Shown here: positions 8,210 to 16,901 of the stretch, one piece after another
How the letters are laid out: each line of letters opens with the position of its first letter
How positions within the stretch are numbered: the first letter of the stretch is position 1
Source of the DNA: Allopusillimonas sp008369125
GTDB taxonomy: Bacteria; Pseudomonadota; Gammaproteobacteria; Burkholderiales; Burkholderiaceae_B
DNA: 64,000 nt
Direction of reading: 5' to 3'
NCBI RefSeq assembly: GCF_008369125.1
Contig: NZ_VOAY01000005.1
Span: forward strand, 451,252 to 515,251
Made by a program: the position numbers and the translations under genes
Notes under the pieces: model-generated
The model's database searches: none
What the model was told of the DNA's origin: nothing
The model's input: the letters and a program-made list of their open reading frames with translations, nothing else

Positions 8210-9391
8210 TTAGCGTTTGCGAATCGGCGGGCGCACACCCACGTCAACTGATAATTTGCGTTTTTTCCCGTCGCGTATAACCGCAACGTCGACGGACTCG
8301 CCCGGCTTCAGTGGCGCGATCTGGTTCAGGAAACCGAAAGAGTCATAAACCGTCTGATCGTCAAGCGTCAGGATAATGTCGCCCACACGCAGGCCCGCGC
8401 GCCACGCCGGGCCATCGCGCAATACGCTTGCAATAATGACGCCGTGATCCTGCTTGAGCTTAAAGGCTTTTGCCAACTCAGGAGTGACGTCTTGCGGCTC
8501 AACGCCAAGCCAACCACGTGTCACTGTACCGGTTTCTATGATCTGGTCCATGATGACGTGGGCAGCCTTGGCCGGTATGGCAAAGCCTATGCCCAGCGAG
8601 CCGCCTGTTTCGGAATAGATGGCGGTATTAATGCCAAGTAACCGCCCTTCGGTATCGATAAGCGCACCGCCAGAGTTGCCGGGGTTGATGGCCGCATCGG
8701 TTTGTATGAAGTTCTCGTAAATATTGATGCCCAGCCTATTGCGGCCCTGGGCTGAAACAATGCCCATGGTGGTGGTCTGGCCCACGCCAAAGGGGTTGCC
8801 AATGGCCAGCACAATATCGCCGGTGCGCACCTGATGGGTATCATTGAAAGCTATCGGAGAGAGATCAGGCAACTTTATGCGCAGAACCGCCAGATCGCTT
8901 TCAGGGTCAGCGCCCACCAGCTCGGCAACGGCCTCGCGCCCGTCGCTTAAGGCCACTTCGATGGCATCGGCGGCCTCAATGACGTGAAAATTTGTCAAAA
9001 TATGCCCATCTGCGCGTGCAATAACCCCCGAACCAAGGTTGGTCGATTCCCGACGACGACTAAAACCCGGGATTTCACGAAAAAGCCGCTCAAGCTCAGG
9101 ATCGGCAGGAATAGGCAGCAGTGGCACGTTAACGTGCTTGCGGGTATAAATGTTCACAACGGACGGCTTGGCTTTTTCGACGGCGTCGGCAAACGACACA
9201 ACCCCCAGCGCGGGCGGCGATGCCTGAGTACCGGCAGACGGAGCCTGACCAGCACCAGGCACAGGCGTCACAGCTGCCTCGTGAACAGCCCGTTCGCCCG
9301 AGAGCCAATCGGGGCGCAACGTCGCCACGATAAAAAGCATACCCAGGCATACGGTTACCGTCTGGGCAAAAAGCAACCACAATCGACGCAT
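8210..9391 (-). CDS. Membrane-anchored HtrA/DegS-like trypsin-family serine protease
   Basis: This 393-residue protein is an S1C periplasmic quality-control protease. An N-terminal hydrophobic segment (about residues 5-25, LWLLFAQTVTVCLGMLFIV) probably anchors it in the inner membrane, followed by a Pro/Ala-rich linker. The catalytic triad is His136 (LTNFHVIEA), Asp166 (ESDLAVL) and Ser240 (NPGNSGGAL). One PDZ domain follows (about 285-385, with GWLGVEPQDV and AGLRVGDIILTLDD). One anchor plus one PDZ resembles DegS/AlgW, whereas DegP has two PDZ domains. It converges on tatC and is divergent from the NIF3 gene with only 26 bases between their starts. Confidence 0.92.
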   Translation of the reverse strand: MRRLWLLFAQTVTVCLGMLFIVATLRPDWLSGERAVHEAAVTPVPGAGQAPSAGTQASPPALGVVSFADAVEKAKPSVVNIYTRKHVNVPLLPIPADPELERLFREIPGFSRRRESTNLGSGVIARADGHILTNFHVIEAADAIEVALSDGREAVAELVGADPESDLAVLRIKLPDLSPIAFNDTHQVRTGDIVLAIGNPFGVGQTTTMGIVSAQGRNRLGINIYENFIQTDAAINPGNSGGALIDTEGRLLGINTAIYSETGGSLGIGFAIPAKAAHVIMDQIIETGTVTRGWLGVEPQDVTPELAKAFKLKQDHGVIIASVLRDGPAWRAGLRVGDIILTLDDQTVYDSFGFLNQIAPLKPGESVDVAVIRDGKKRKLSVDVGVRPPIRKR

Positions 9392-9417
9392 AAGGCTACA
9401 AAGGAAAAAAATAGTTC

Positions 9418-10194
9418 ATGAATCAGATTTCTACCCGGCAACTGGCCGAATGGCTGGATGTAACGCTACAACCCCAGCGCTTCAGGGATTATTGCCCTAA
9501 TGGGCTGCAAGTGGAAGGCAAACCTGTCGTTCAACGCATTATTACTGGCGTAACAGCCAGCCTTGCACTGCTTGAAGCCGCCGTAGAGCGCGGCGCCGAT
9601 GCAGTGCTTGTACACCACGGGTGGTTCTGGAAGAACGAAAACCCGCGCATTTTCGGCCCCAAGCGCCAGCGGCTGGCCCTCGCGCTGAAACACAACCTTA
9701 ACGTATTCGGCTTTCATCTGCCGCTAGACGCCCACCCTGTGCTGGGAAACAACGCCCAGCTTGCACGCGTGCTGGGGTTTGAGCCCGACCTTGATGATGA
9801 AGGCAATCCGATACTATGTGGCCCTGACAACCTGATCTGGTTGGGTCGTTGTCCGGGCGTTACAACTTTGGGCGACCTGAGCGAGCGAGTTAACAAAGCT
9901 TTGCATCGCCAACCGCTGATCGTGGGGAATACGCAACAGAATGTGGGCCGTATTGCGTGGTGTACCGGGGGGGCACAGGGCATGATGGATGCCGCCATTG
10001 AAGCCGGAGCCAATACTTATCTGACCGGCGAAGCCTCAGAACCTACTTATCACCTTGCCAACGAAACCGGCACAGGCTTTGTCGGTGCCGGGCACCATGC
10101 TACCGAACGCTATGGTGTGCAGGCCTTGGGGCAAGCCATCGCCGACGAATTCAACATAGAGGTTGAATTCATCGACATTGACAACCCGATTTGA
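9418..10194 (+). CDS. NIF3-like (YbgI/DUF34) metal-binding protein
   Basis: This 258-residue protein belongs to the NIF3/YbgI family, toroidal hexamers with a dinuclear metal site. The family has been linked to GTP cyclohydrolase I-type annotation, but its biochemical role is unsettled. Conserved segments are YCPNGLQVEG (about residues 25-34), the metal-ligand run DAVLVHHGWFWK (about 61-72), FHLPLDAH and, near the C-terminus, GAGHHATERYGVQALG. The ATG start (9418) is only 26 bases from the start of the divergent protease. The gene converges with mscL 33 bases downstream. Confidence 0.9.
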   Translation: MNQISTRQLAEWLDVTLQPQRFRDYCPNGLQVEGKPVVQRIITGVTASLALLEAAVERGADAVLVHHGWFWKNENPRIFGPKRQRLALALKHNLNVFGFHLPLDAHPVLGNNAQLARVLGFEPDLDDEGNPILCGPDNLIWLGRCPGVTTLGDLSERVNKALHRQPLIVGNTQQNVGRIAWCTGGAQGMMDAAIEAGANTYLTGEASEPTYHLANETGTGFVGAGHHATERYGVQALGQAIADEFNIEVEFIDIDNPI

Positions 10195-10227
10195 GCGGCA
10201 GCGGTGTGTTGTGCACACGCGCCGCAA

Positions 10228-10689
10228 TCAGACCGAGCGTTTAAGCAGGTCGCGGATCTCGCGCAGCAGCGCTACGTCTTCGGGTGTAGCAGCCGGTGCG
10301 GCGACCTCAACCACGGGCGGTTGCAGGCGGTTGCGCATGGCGTTAACGCCTTTAACCAGCATAAACACCACAAAAGCCAGCAGTATGAAGTTGATGGCTA
10401 CAGTAACGAAATTACCCCATGACAGAACCACCGCTCCAGCCTTGGTTAAGGCGTCGTAGGTTTGCGGCCCGGCATAGCCTTCTGGTGTGCGCAAAAGCAA
10501 GAATTTACTGGCAAAATCGACTTGGCCACCCAATATAAAGTTGACCAAGGGCATAATGATGTCGCGCACCAGAGAATCGATGATCTTGCCAAACGCGGCG
10601 CCAATAATGACACCAACGGCAAGGTCTATCATGTTGCCTTTGACGGCGAACTCTTGGAACTCCTGTATAAAACCGCGGGCTTTGCTCAT
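10228..10689 (-). CDS. mscL: Large-conductance mechanosensitive channel
   Basis: MscL is a pentameric inner-membrane channel that opens under hypo-osmotic shock. The 153-residue product starts MSKARGFIQEFQEFAVKGNMIDLAVGVIIGAAFGKIIDSLV, the classic N-terminal helix and pore-lining TM1. A periplasmic loop and TM2 (VTVAINFILLAFVVFMLVKG) follow, ending in the cytoplasmic helix bundle ALLREIRDLLKRSV. The frame is open 11 codons further upstream, but the ATG at 10689 matches the family start, and an AGGACAT stretch just precedes it. It is transcribed divergently from petA. Confidence 0.96.
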   Translation of the reverse strand: MSKARGFIQEFQEFAVKGNMIDLAVGVIIGAAFGKIIDSLVRDIIMPLVNFILGGQVDFASKFLLLRTPEGYAGPQTYDALTKAGAVVLSWGNFVTVAINFILLAFVVFMLVKGVNAMRNRLQPPVVEVAAPAATPEDVALLREIRDLLKRSV

Positions 10690-10741
10690 AATGTCCTCTT
10701 CTATTGATCTGTGTCGATTCACCCCGAAGTCGGGGTAACGC

Positions 10742-10747
10742 TATAAT
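10742..10747 (+). promoter_or_regulatory. Possible -10 element of the petABC promoter
   Basis: A perfect TATAAT lies 78 bases before the petA start, in the region divergent from mscL. TTCACC at 10718-10723 is a weak -35 candidate at 18-base spacing. A small hairpin (ACCCCG/CGGGGT, 10721-10736) lies between them. This is a sequence match only. Confidence 0.4.
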
Positions 10748-10824
10748 ACGCGGTTGAAAAGATTGAATGTAGCCAAAATTGGTGAATTGTATGCCCGGCC
10801 TGGGCAAGAATTAAGGATACTAGA

Positions 10825-11463
10825 ATGAGTCAGATAACGACACAGCTCGACGATTCCGGCGCGGTTGACCCTAACCTTCCGCCCGATGCGTCGCGCCGTC
10901 TCTGGGTTACGACTTGCTGTGCCGTCGGTGGCGCCGCAGGTGTCGCCACAGTTGTGCCATTCGTTTCTTCCTTCGCCCCGTCGGAGAAAGCCCGCGCTGC
11001 GGGTGCCCCCGTAGAGGTCGATATCAGTGGCATAACCCCGGGCCAGATGATCACCGTAGAGTGGCGTGGCAAGCCTGTCTGGATTATGCATCGCACCGAA
11101 CAGCAGCTTAAAGATCTGCCTACGCTCGACAGTCAGCTGGCCGACCCAGAATCTGACCGCCCCGGCTTTACCCCTGAATTTGCCAAAAACGAATACCGCT
11201 CACGTCGACCTGAAATCTTCGTCTGTGTCGGCATCTGTACGCATCTTGGCTGTTCGCCAACAGCCGAGTTCACAACGGCACCCGGCCTTCCGGCCAACTG
11301 GAAAGGCGGTTTCTTTTGCCCTTGCCATGGTTCCACGTTCGATCTGGCCGGTCGAGTATTTGCCAACAAGCCCGCACCAGATAACCTCGAAATACCGCCT
11401 TATGTCTTCTCAGCCGACGGCAACACTGTCACTATCGGTGCAGACGACAAAGCCAAGGCTTAA
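10825..11463 (+). CDS. petA: Ubiquinol-cytochrome c reductase, Rieske iron-sulfur subunit
   Basis: PetA carries the [2Fe-2S] cluster of the bc1 complex and passes electrons from ubiquinol to cytochrome c1. The cluster ligands are in C138-T-H140-L-G-C143 and C165-P-C167-H168-G-S, so all four ligands and the disulfide cysteines are present. The N-terminal SRRLWVTTCCAVGG (about residues 23-36), followed by a hydrophobic span, fits an uncleaved twin-arginine signal anchor, as known for bacterial Rieske proteins. The length of 212 is typical. AAGGAT precedes the ATG at good spacing. It leads the petABC operon. Confidence 0.97.
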   Translation: MSQITTQLDDSGAVDPNLPPDASRRLWVTTCCAVGGAAGVATVVPFVSSFAPSEKARAAGAPVEVDISGITPGQMITVEWRGKPVWIMHRTEQQLKDLPTLDSQLADPESDRPGFTPEFAKNEYRSRRPEIFVCVGICTHLGCSPTAEFTTAPGLPANWKGGFFCPCHGSTFDLAGRVFANKPAPDNLEIPPYVFSADGNTVTIGADDKAKA

Positions 11464-11547
11464 ACGAATACTTGTGGCGCCCGTCACCGGACGCCCAAAG
11501 AACTGAACCCGTTATACGCCTCGTACATAGAATAAAGGAGCCGTTTC

Positions 11548-12936
11548 ATGGCTGGCGAGAAAACCGTCGACACGACAGGACTTTTAGGATGGATTGATAG
11601 GCGCTTCCCGCTTACCAAGTTGTTCAAAGAGCATATGTCGGAATACTATGCCCCAAAGAATTTCAACTTCTGGTATTTCTTTGGGTCACTGGCAATGCTG
11701 GTGCTGGTCATCCAGATCGTGACCGGTATTTTCCTGGTCATGAACTACAAACCCGATGCCAAGCTTGCATTCGAGTCTGTCGAATACATTATGCGCGAGG
11801 TGCCATGGGGCTGGCTGATCCGGTACATGCACTCTACCGGCGCATCCATGTTCTTTGTGGTCGTGTACCTGCACATGCTGCGCGGGCTGTTCTACGGCTC
11901 ATACCGCAAGCCGCGCGAGCTGGTATGGATCTTCGGCGTTGCCATTTTCCTCTGTCTTATGGGCGAAGCCTTCTTTGGCTACCTGCTGCCCTGGGGCCAG
12001 ATGTCATATTGGGGCGCACAGGTTATCGTCAACCTGTTCTCGGCCATACCGTTCATCGGGCCTGAGCTGGCTATCTGGATCCGCGGCGATTATGTCGTGT
12101 CTGATGCCACACTCAACCGCTTCTTCGCCTTCCACGTCATCGCCATCCCTCTTGCGCTGATTGGTCTGGTTGCCGCGCACATTATTGCGCTGCACGAAGT
12201 GGGCTCCAACAACCCCGACGGTGTCGAGATCAAAGAAGGCCCCAAAGACCGCTACGGTCGGCCTATGGACGGCATCCCCTTCCACCCCTACTACACGGTG
12301 CATGACATCGTGGGCGTGGCGGGCTTTCTCATCATATTTGCCGCCATTATCTTCTTTGCGCCTGAGATGGGTGGTTACTTTCTCGAATACAACAACTTCA
12401 TCCCGGCTGACCCACTGAAGACACCACCGCATATTGCACCGGTCTGGTACTTCACGCCGTTTTACTCCATGCTGCGCGCCACCACGGCCGACTTCACCTG
12501 GGTGCTTGTGGGTGGAGCAGTCGTCGCCGCCCTTGCCTTGTTCGCCAAAGGCAATCTCAGAGGTATCTGGCGCATAGTCTGGCCAGTCGTTCTGCTGCTG
12601 GTCGCCGTGCTGCTGCGAGTCATTGACGCCAAGTTCTGGGGTGTAGTTGCCATGGGTGGCGCTGTCGTCATCCTGTTCTTCCTTCCCTGGCTTGATCACT
12701 CACCCGTCAAGTCGATCCGCTATCGCCCAACCTGGCACAAGTATCTGTACGCCATTTTCATCATCAACTTCCTGGTACTAGGGTATCTTGGCACCCAGCC
12801 AGTTAGCCCGATACATAACCTCATGAGCCAGATTGGGACGTTCATTTACCTGGCGTTCTTCTTTCTGATGCCGGTGTGGAGCCGTCTCGGAACCTTTAAA
12901 CAGGTTCCCGACCGCATCACGTTCCATGCTCACTAA
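11548..12936 (+). CDS. petB: Ubiquinol-cytochrome c reductase, cytochrome b subunit
   Basis: Cytochrome b of the bc1 complex spans the inner membrane, binds hemes bL and bH, and forms both quinone sites. The 462-residue length is that of full bacterial cytochrome b. Visible signatures are YWYFFGSLA-like helix A, the heme-ligand histidines in MHSTGASMFFVVVYLHMLRG and FAFHVIAIPLALIGLVAAHIIALHEVGSNNPDG, and the Qo-site sequence DPLKTPPHIAPVWYFTPFY, equivalent to the PEWY region but reading PVWY. A clear AAAGGAG lies upstream of the ATG. Confidence 0.97.
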   Translation: MAGEKTVDTTGLLGWIDRRFPLTKLFKEHMSEYYAPKNFNFWYFFGSLAMLVLVIQIVTGIFLVMNYKPDAKLAFESVEYIMREVPWGWLIRYMHSTGASMFFVVVYLHMLRGLFYGSYRKPRELVWIFGVAIFLCLMGEAFFGYLLPWGQMSYWGAQVIVNLFSAIPFIGPELAIWIRGDYVVSDATLNRFFAFHVIAIPLALIGLVAAHIIALHEVGSNNPDGVEIKEGPKDRYGRPMDGIPFHPYYTVHDIVGVAGFLIIFAAIIFFAPEMGGYFLEYNNFIPADPLKTPPHIAPVWYFTPFYSMLRATTADFTWVLVGGAVVAALALFAKGNLRGIWRIVWPVVLLLVAVLLRVIDAKFWGVVAMGGAVVILFFLPWLDHSPVKSIRYRPTWHKYLYAIFIINFLVLGYLGTQPVSPIHNLMSQIGTFIYLAFFFLMPVWSRLGTFKQVPDRITFHAH

Positions 12937-12956
12937 GGCAACCAATACGTAACGGA

Positions 12957-13808
12957 ATGATCATGATTAAAAAGTTGCTCGGCGCTATCGCCCTCACCTT
13001 GGCCAGCTCGGTTACTCTGGCTGCCGGGGGGGCTCCGCTTGACACCGCTCCCAATCGCATCACTGACATGGCAGCGCTTCAGAACGGGGCCAAACTCTTC
13101 GTTAACTACTGTCTGGGCTGTCATAGCGCAAACTCCATGCGCTACAACAAGCTCACAGAGATCGGCCTTACCGACGAAATGATCCAGAAGAACCTTCTGT
13201 TCACGTCGGACAAGGTGGGTGATCTCATGAAGATCGCCATGCGGCCCGAAGACGCCAAAAAATGGTTTGGTACCACGCCGCCTGACCTGTCAGTCATCGC
13301 TCGCGCCAAGTCTGAAACTATGGGGCATTCCGGCGTAGATTACGTTTACACGCTGCTGCGCTCTTACTATCGCGACACATCAAAGGCCAGCGGCTGGAAT
13401 AACATCGTCTTCCCTAACATTGCCATGCCCAACATCTTGTGGCAGCTTCAAGGCCCTCGCTCGCTCGAGCGCACTACCGTGCACTCCGTCGAGCAGGCCG
13501 ATGGCAACTTGCAATGGGAGCGTATAGTAGCCAGCTACGACTCGCAGGGCTTTTCCGTAATCAAGACTGACCCATTGACTGACTACGCAGGCTCGGCGCT
13601 CGACAAACCGGTGTTCAGCTCACCTGACCGCAGCACGGTCGCCGTATTCGACAACAACGTGGCTGATCTGGCAAACTTCCTGGGTTGGATGGCCGAACCT
13701 GTGCAACTTCAGCGCAGAACCCTCGGTGTCTGGGTATTGCTGTTTCTGGGTCTGTTTTTGCTTGTCGCATGGCGTCTGAACTCTGCCTACTGGAAACACG
13801 TCAAGTAA
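12957..13808 (+). CDS. petC: Ubiquinol-cytochrome c reductase, cytochrome c1 subunit
   Basis: Cytochrome c1 takes electrons from the Rieske centre and passes them to a soluble cytochrome c. It has an N-terminal signal sequence (KKLLGAIALTLASSVTLAAGG), the covalent heme site C52-L-G-C55-H56, a probable Met axial ligand in the downstream NIAMPNILWQLQGPR region, and a C-terminal membrane anchor (LGVWVLLFLGLFLLVAWRL, about residues 257-275). The length of 283 is typical of the betaproteobacterial protein. ATGs at 12957 and 12963 are both possible starts. A hairpin terminator follows at 13874. Confidence 0.96.
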   Translation: MIMIKKLLGAIALTLASSVTLAAGGAPLDTAPNRITDMAALQNGAKLFVNYCLGCHSANSMRYNKLTEIGLTDEMIQKNLLFTSDKVGDLMKIAMRPEDAKKWFGTTPPDLSVIARAKSETMGHSGVDYVYTLLRSYYRDTSKASGWNNIVFPNIAMPNILWQLQGPRSLERTTVHSVEQADGNLQWERIVASYDSQGFSVIKTDPLTDYAGSALDKPVFSSPDRSTVAVFDNNVADLANFLGWMAEPVQLQRRTLGVWVLLFLGLFLLVAWRLNSAYWKHVK

Positions 13809-13873
13809 CCCGTGCGTGGCAGCGCTTGCCGACGGCGCTGCAATACGTTTTTGCGTCCGCAAATGTCGGCCCT

Positions 13874-13908
13874 GAAATAGGCGTAGGTTGTACGCCTATT
13901 TCCCTTTT
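13874..13908 (+). terminator. Rho-independent terminator after petC
   Basis: A perfect 12-base inverted repeat (GAAATAGGCGTA and TACGCCTATTTC) with a 5-base loop is followed by CCTTTT. It closes the petABC operon. It lies 58 bases before sspA, so sspA needs its own promoter or read-through. Confidence 0.8.
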
Positions 13909-13965
13909 CAGGCGCGCCCTGTGCGCGCGCCGCTCACGTTTTTACCTTCGATTGGAATCCGCGAC

Positions 13966-14574
13966 ATGATGGTGCTCTATTCTGGAACGACCTGCCCGTT
14001 CTCTCAACGCTGCCGTTTTGTGTTGTTCGAAAAAGGCATGGATTTTGAAATCCGCGACATCGACCTCTACAACAAGCCCGAAGACATTAGTGTCATGAAC
14101 CCCTACGGGCAAGTTCCCATTTTGGTCGAGCGCGATCTGGTGCTGTACGAGTCCAACATTATCAACGAGTATATCGACGAGCGTTTCCCACACCCCCAGC
14201 TCATGCCCGCCGACCCGGTCATGCGCGCACGCACACGCCTTTTTCTGTACAACTTCGAAAAAGAACTGTTCGTGCATGTGTCAGCACTCGAAGACCGCAG
14301 CAGCACCGATACCAAGGCACAAGATACAGCTCGCCAGAACATCCGCGACCGCCTTGCGCAACTTGCTCCGCTGCTGTTAAAAAACAAGTTCATGTTGGGC
14401 GAAGACTTTTCTATGCTCGACGTGGCCATTGCCCCATTGCTCTGGCGCCTTGACCACTACGGTGTCGAGCTTCCAAAAAATGCGGCACCTATCCAAAAAT
14501 ACGCCGAGCGCATCTTTTCGCGGCCGGCTTACATAGAAGCGCTGACGCCATCCGAGAAAGTCATGCGCCGCTAA
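13966..14574 (+). CDS. sspA: Stringent starvation protein A
   Basis: SspA has a glutathione-S-transferase fold, binds RNA polymerase and affects transcription under starvation and acid stress. From the ATG at 13966 it is 202 residues. The thioredoxin-like N-terminal domain reads MMVLYSGTTCPFSQRCRFVLFEKGMDFEIRD, then NPYGQVPILVERDLVLYESNIINEYIDERFPHP, then the helical C-terminal domain ending IEALTPSEKVMRR. The frame is open upstream to 13888, but those codons read through the terminator tail and look non-coding. sspB follows after six bases, the standard pair. Confidence 0.95.
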   Translation: MMVLYSGTTCPFSQRCRFVLFEKGMDFEIRDIDLYNKPEDISVMNPYGQVPILVERDLVLYESNIINEYIDERFPHPQLMPADPVMRARTRLFLYNFEKELFVHVSALEDRSSTDTKAQDTARQNIRDRLAQLAPLLLKNKFMLGEDFSMLDVAIAPLLWRLDHYGVELPKNAAPIQKYAERIFSRPAYIEALTPSEKVMRR

Positions 14575-14580
14575 GTCACC

Positions 14581-15045
14581 ATGCAAGAATCGTCGACCAA
14601 GCCTTACCTGATACGCGCGCTGCACGAATGGTGCACCGACAACGGTTACACACCACACATCGTGGTTACCGTTGACGCCAACACCACCGTGCCGCCAGCG
14701 CACATTCACGACGGCCAGATCACGCTGAATATCGGCACACTGGCTACCAACGGCCTAACACTTGGCAACGAATACATCGAGTTTCAGACCCGCTTCGGCG
14801 GGGTTACTGAACACATCTTTGTACCCGTGGCCACGGTATCGGCCATTTACGCCCGAGAAACAGGCCAGGGCATGGGTTTCGACGTGCTCGAATCCCAGCC
14901 TTACCCTGGCACCGAAACGGCTGACAGCAGCCCGCAAGAGGGGCCCAGGGCGGTTTCCGAGGGCAAGGACCACTTATCGTCCGATGCCAAGCCGGATCCG
15001 TCTGACGACGATCCTAAGCCTCCACGGCTAACGATCGTAAAGTAA
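14581..15045 (+). CDS. sspB: Stringent starvation protein B / ClpXP adaptor
   Basis: SspB binds ssrA-tagged peptides and delivers them to ClpXP. The 154-residue protein has the folded N-terminal domain (TKPYLIRALHEWCTDNGYTPHIVVTVD, then QITLNIG, FQTRFGGVTEHIFVPVATVSAIYARETGQGMGF). A variable acidic Pro/Ser/Asp-rich linker and the ClpX-binding tail PPRLTIVK follow at the extreme C-terminus. All expected parts are present, so it should be functional. It is paired with sspA six bases upstream. Confidence 0.94.
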   Translation: MQESSTKPYLIRALHEWCTDNGYTPHIVVTVDANTTVPPAHIHDGQITLNIGTLATNGLTLGNEYIEFQTRFGGVTEHIFVPVATVSAIYARETGQGMGFDVLESQPYPGTETADSSPQEGPRAVSEGKDHLSSDAKPDPSDDDPKPPRLTIVK

Positions 15046-15298
15046 TCACGCACTTTTAGTCCGTCTGGCAAAAGCGCGCTGCCCATTATCAGGTTGCGCG
15101 CGCCAGTACGGCTGTATTCAAGGTTGCCGCAGTAAATCATGTACCTACCGTCCATGCAATAACGGGCTGTACCTGAAAAAAAAATACGAATACATCTAGC
15201 ATCTTGTGCTGCGTGCGCTGAGGTATCCGACAGCTACCAAAACAATATCCACACACGCAAGGATCTCCACGCCTTAAAAAATAAGCAGAGGCACTACA

Positions 15299-15331
15299 AT
15301 GCGTGAACTCCATTCTCACAGCGATCACTGA
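15299..15331 (+). other. Possible 10-codon leader peptide ahead of the tctC-like gene
   Basis: ATG at 15299 is preceded by AGAGG (15287-15291) at a 7-base spacing, a better ribosome site than any in front of the downstream gene. The frame encodes MRELHSHSDH and stops at 15331, one base before the ATG at 15333. It could couple translation. The alternative is that this ribosome site serves the in-frame GTG at 15303. Confidence 0.3.
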
Positions 15332-15332
15332 T

Positions 15333-16319
15333 ATGAAATCCATTAAACCATTTGGCGTACTTGCGCTGAGCGCACTGTTAATAACAGGCACGCCTGGAGT
15401 TTCAGCGGCTGCAGACTGGCCGGAAGGCAAACCCATTAGCTTGATTATTCCGTACGCAGCAGGGGGCTTTGCCGATACACGCATGCGCCTGCTCGGGCGA
15501 GAACTAGCGCAAGAACTTAATGCCAACGTCATTGTTGAAAACAAAGCCGGCGCAGGCGGCATTATCGGCACCGCCGATATTGCCAGATCCAAGCCCGACG
15601 GCTATACGATAGGCAGCGGCAATCTGGCCCCGCTATCAGTCAACCCGACCCTGATGCCCAAGAACGTTACCTATAACGTCCAGAAAGACATCGCGCCCGT
15701 CATTCTCATCGAAGAAAGTCCCTTGATTCTGAGCGTTAACAAAGACGTCCCTGTTAAGACACTCGCCGACCTTATCGCGCTGGCCAAAAAAGACCCTGGT
15801 GCATTGGCCTTCGGCTCTTCGGGTGTGGGCGGCGCCCACCATTTGTCGGGCGAACTCTTTGCCTCAGCTGCAGGTATCAAGCTTACTCACGTGCCCTACA
15901 AGGGTGGCGCGCCTGCAGCTACCGACCTTATCGCGGGTCATATCGATATGATGTTCGAAATGGGCTATGCCGCCATGCCAGCCATCCAGGCCAAGAAAGT
16001 ACACCCTTTGGCGGTTACCAGCGCTCAACGTCTGCCGTTGTTGCCTGATGTGCCCACTGTTGCAGAATCAGGGTTGCCCGGTTTTGAGTCTTATAACTGG
16101 CAGGGCATTATTGCTCCGGCTGGTACGCCGGAACCCATCATTCAGAAGTTAAATGCAGCATTTAACAAGATTCTGCAAAAGCCAGAGATCAAAAAAGCGT
16201 TTGACCAGACCGGCGGCCAGATTGCTGGCGGTACACCTGAAGATTTCGCAAACTTCATTCAGAGCGAAACCAAAAAATGGGCTGAGGTCATAACAAAGGC
16301 CAATATTTCTGTGAACTAA
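15333..16319 (+). CDS. Tripartite tricarboxylate transporter-type periplasmic binding protein (Bug/TctC family)
   Basis: This 328-residue protein is a Bug-family solute-binding protein, a family greatly expanded in Bordetella and its relatives. It has a Sec signal (MKSIKPFGVLALSALLITGTPGVSAA). The mature part contains family-typical segments: ISLIIPYAAGGFADTRMRLLGREL, VIVENKAGAGGIIGT, YTIGSGNLAPLSVNPTL and HVPYKGGAPAATDLIAGHIDMMFE. No TctA or TctB membrane genes are nearby, so it is an orphan, as is common for the family. An in-frame GTG at 15303 would add ten residues. The ligand is unknown and is usually a carboxylate. Confidence 0.88.
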   Translation: MKSIKPFGVLALSALLITGTPGVSAAADWPEGKPISLIIPYAAGGFADTRMRLLGRELAQELNANVIVENKAGAGGIIGTADIARSKPDGYTIGSGNLAPLSVNPTLMPKNVTYNVQKDIAPVILIEESPLILSVNKDVPVKTLADLIALAKKDPGALAFGSSGVGGAHHLSGELFASAAGIKLTHVPYKGGAPAATDLIAGHIDMMFEMGYAAMPAIQAKKVHPLAVTSAQRLPLLPDVPTVAESGLPGFESYNWQGIIAPAGTPEPIIQKLNAAFNKILQKPEIKKAFDQTGGQIAGGTPEDFANFIQSETKKWAEVITKANISVN

Positions 16320-16333
16320 ACCACTATCAGGGG

Positions 16334-16355
16334 GACGGGTGGCGTGCCACCCGTC
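16334..16355 (+). terminator. Hairpin after the tctC-like gene
   Basis: A 9-base stem (GACGGGTGG / CCACCCGTC) with a four-base loop lies 14 bases after the stop. The T-run is poor (TTGACTG), so termination may be partial. Confidence 0.5.
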
Positions 16356-16472
16356 TTGACTGCACACATCAACTGAACAAAGGGTTAATCACTAGCCATG
16401 TAGCACTGGGCTATTACCAGCACTTCTTCTTGCTCCCGCATAATCATTACAAGACTATTGCACGGAGATGGC

Positions 16473-16862
16473 ATGGCAAGACTGATACACACCATGATCC
16501 GGGTGGCCAACCTGGATGCCTCGATTGCGTTCTACCGCAAGGCCTTCGATCTAGACGAAAAACACAGGCTAGACTTTCCCTCCTTCACCCTCGTCTATCT
16601 GGCGAACGACGAAAGCCCTGCCGAAATAGAACTCACGTTCAACAAAAATCAAAGCGAACCGTACGAACACGGAACGGCCTACGGGCACGTTGCTTTCTCC
16701 GTCGAAGATCTGGAAGCCACCCATGCTGCCCTCCAGGCCAGCGGCATACACCCCACCGATTTGAAACAGATAGAACAGAACGGGCATGTGGCGCGTTTCT
16801 TCTTTGTGACCGACCCTGACGGCTACAAGATTGAGGTCCTGCAACGCGGAGGTCATTACTGA
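16473..16862 (+). CDS. VOC superfamily protein, lactoylglutathione lyase-like
   Basis: This 129-residue protein has the glyoxalase I / vicinal oxygen chelate fold, made of two beta-alpha-beta-beta-beta modules that bind a metal. The start MARLIHTMIRVANLDASIAFYRKAFDL has the expected first metal ligand (His6 by pattern). Further segments are EIELTFN, GHVAFSVEDLEATH and FFFVTDPDGYKIEVLQRGGHY. It strongly resembles GloA, which converts the methylglyoxal-glutathione adduct to lactoylglutathione, but many VOC proteins do other jobs. The ATG at 16473 follows GGAGA. It precedes the two dehydrogenase genes on the same strand. Confidence 0.85.
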   Translation: MARLIHTMIRVANLDASIAFYRKAFDLDEKHRLDFPSFTLVYLANDESPAEIELTFNKNQSEPYEHGTAYGHVAFSVEDLEATHAALQASGIHPTDLKQIEQNGHVARFFFVTDPDGYKIEVLQRGGHY

Positions 16863-16901
16863 ATTATTGAATGTTTTTAAACATCGCCGGAGACAAAAAG
16901 C

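Noticed and set aside
10721..10736. Hairpin ACCCCG/CGGGGT in the mscL-petA region as a terminator
   Set aside because: It lies in a divergent promoter region with no T-run, so it is more likely a small operator-like or chance structure.
12004..12699. 231-codon minus-strand frame across petB
   Set aside because: It is a mirror frame of a strongly conserved cytochrome b gene and its product is not protein-like.
15045..15155. Minus-strand frame beginning MDGRYMIYCGNLEYSRTG in the gap after sspB
   Set aside because: It looks slightly protein-like but has no ribosome site, continues into the sspB antisense strand, and I cannot match it to a family.
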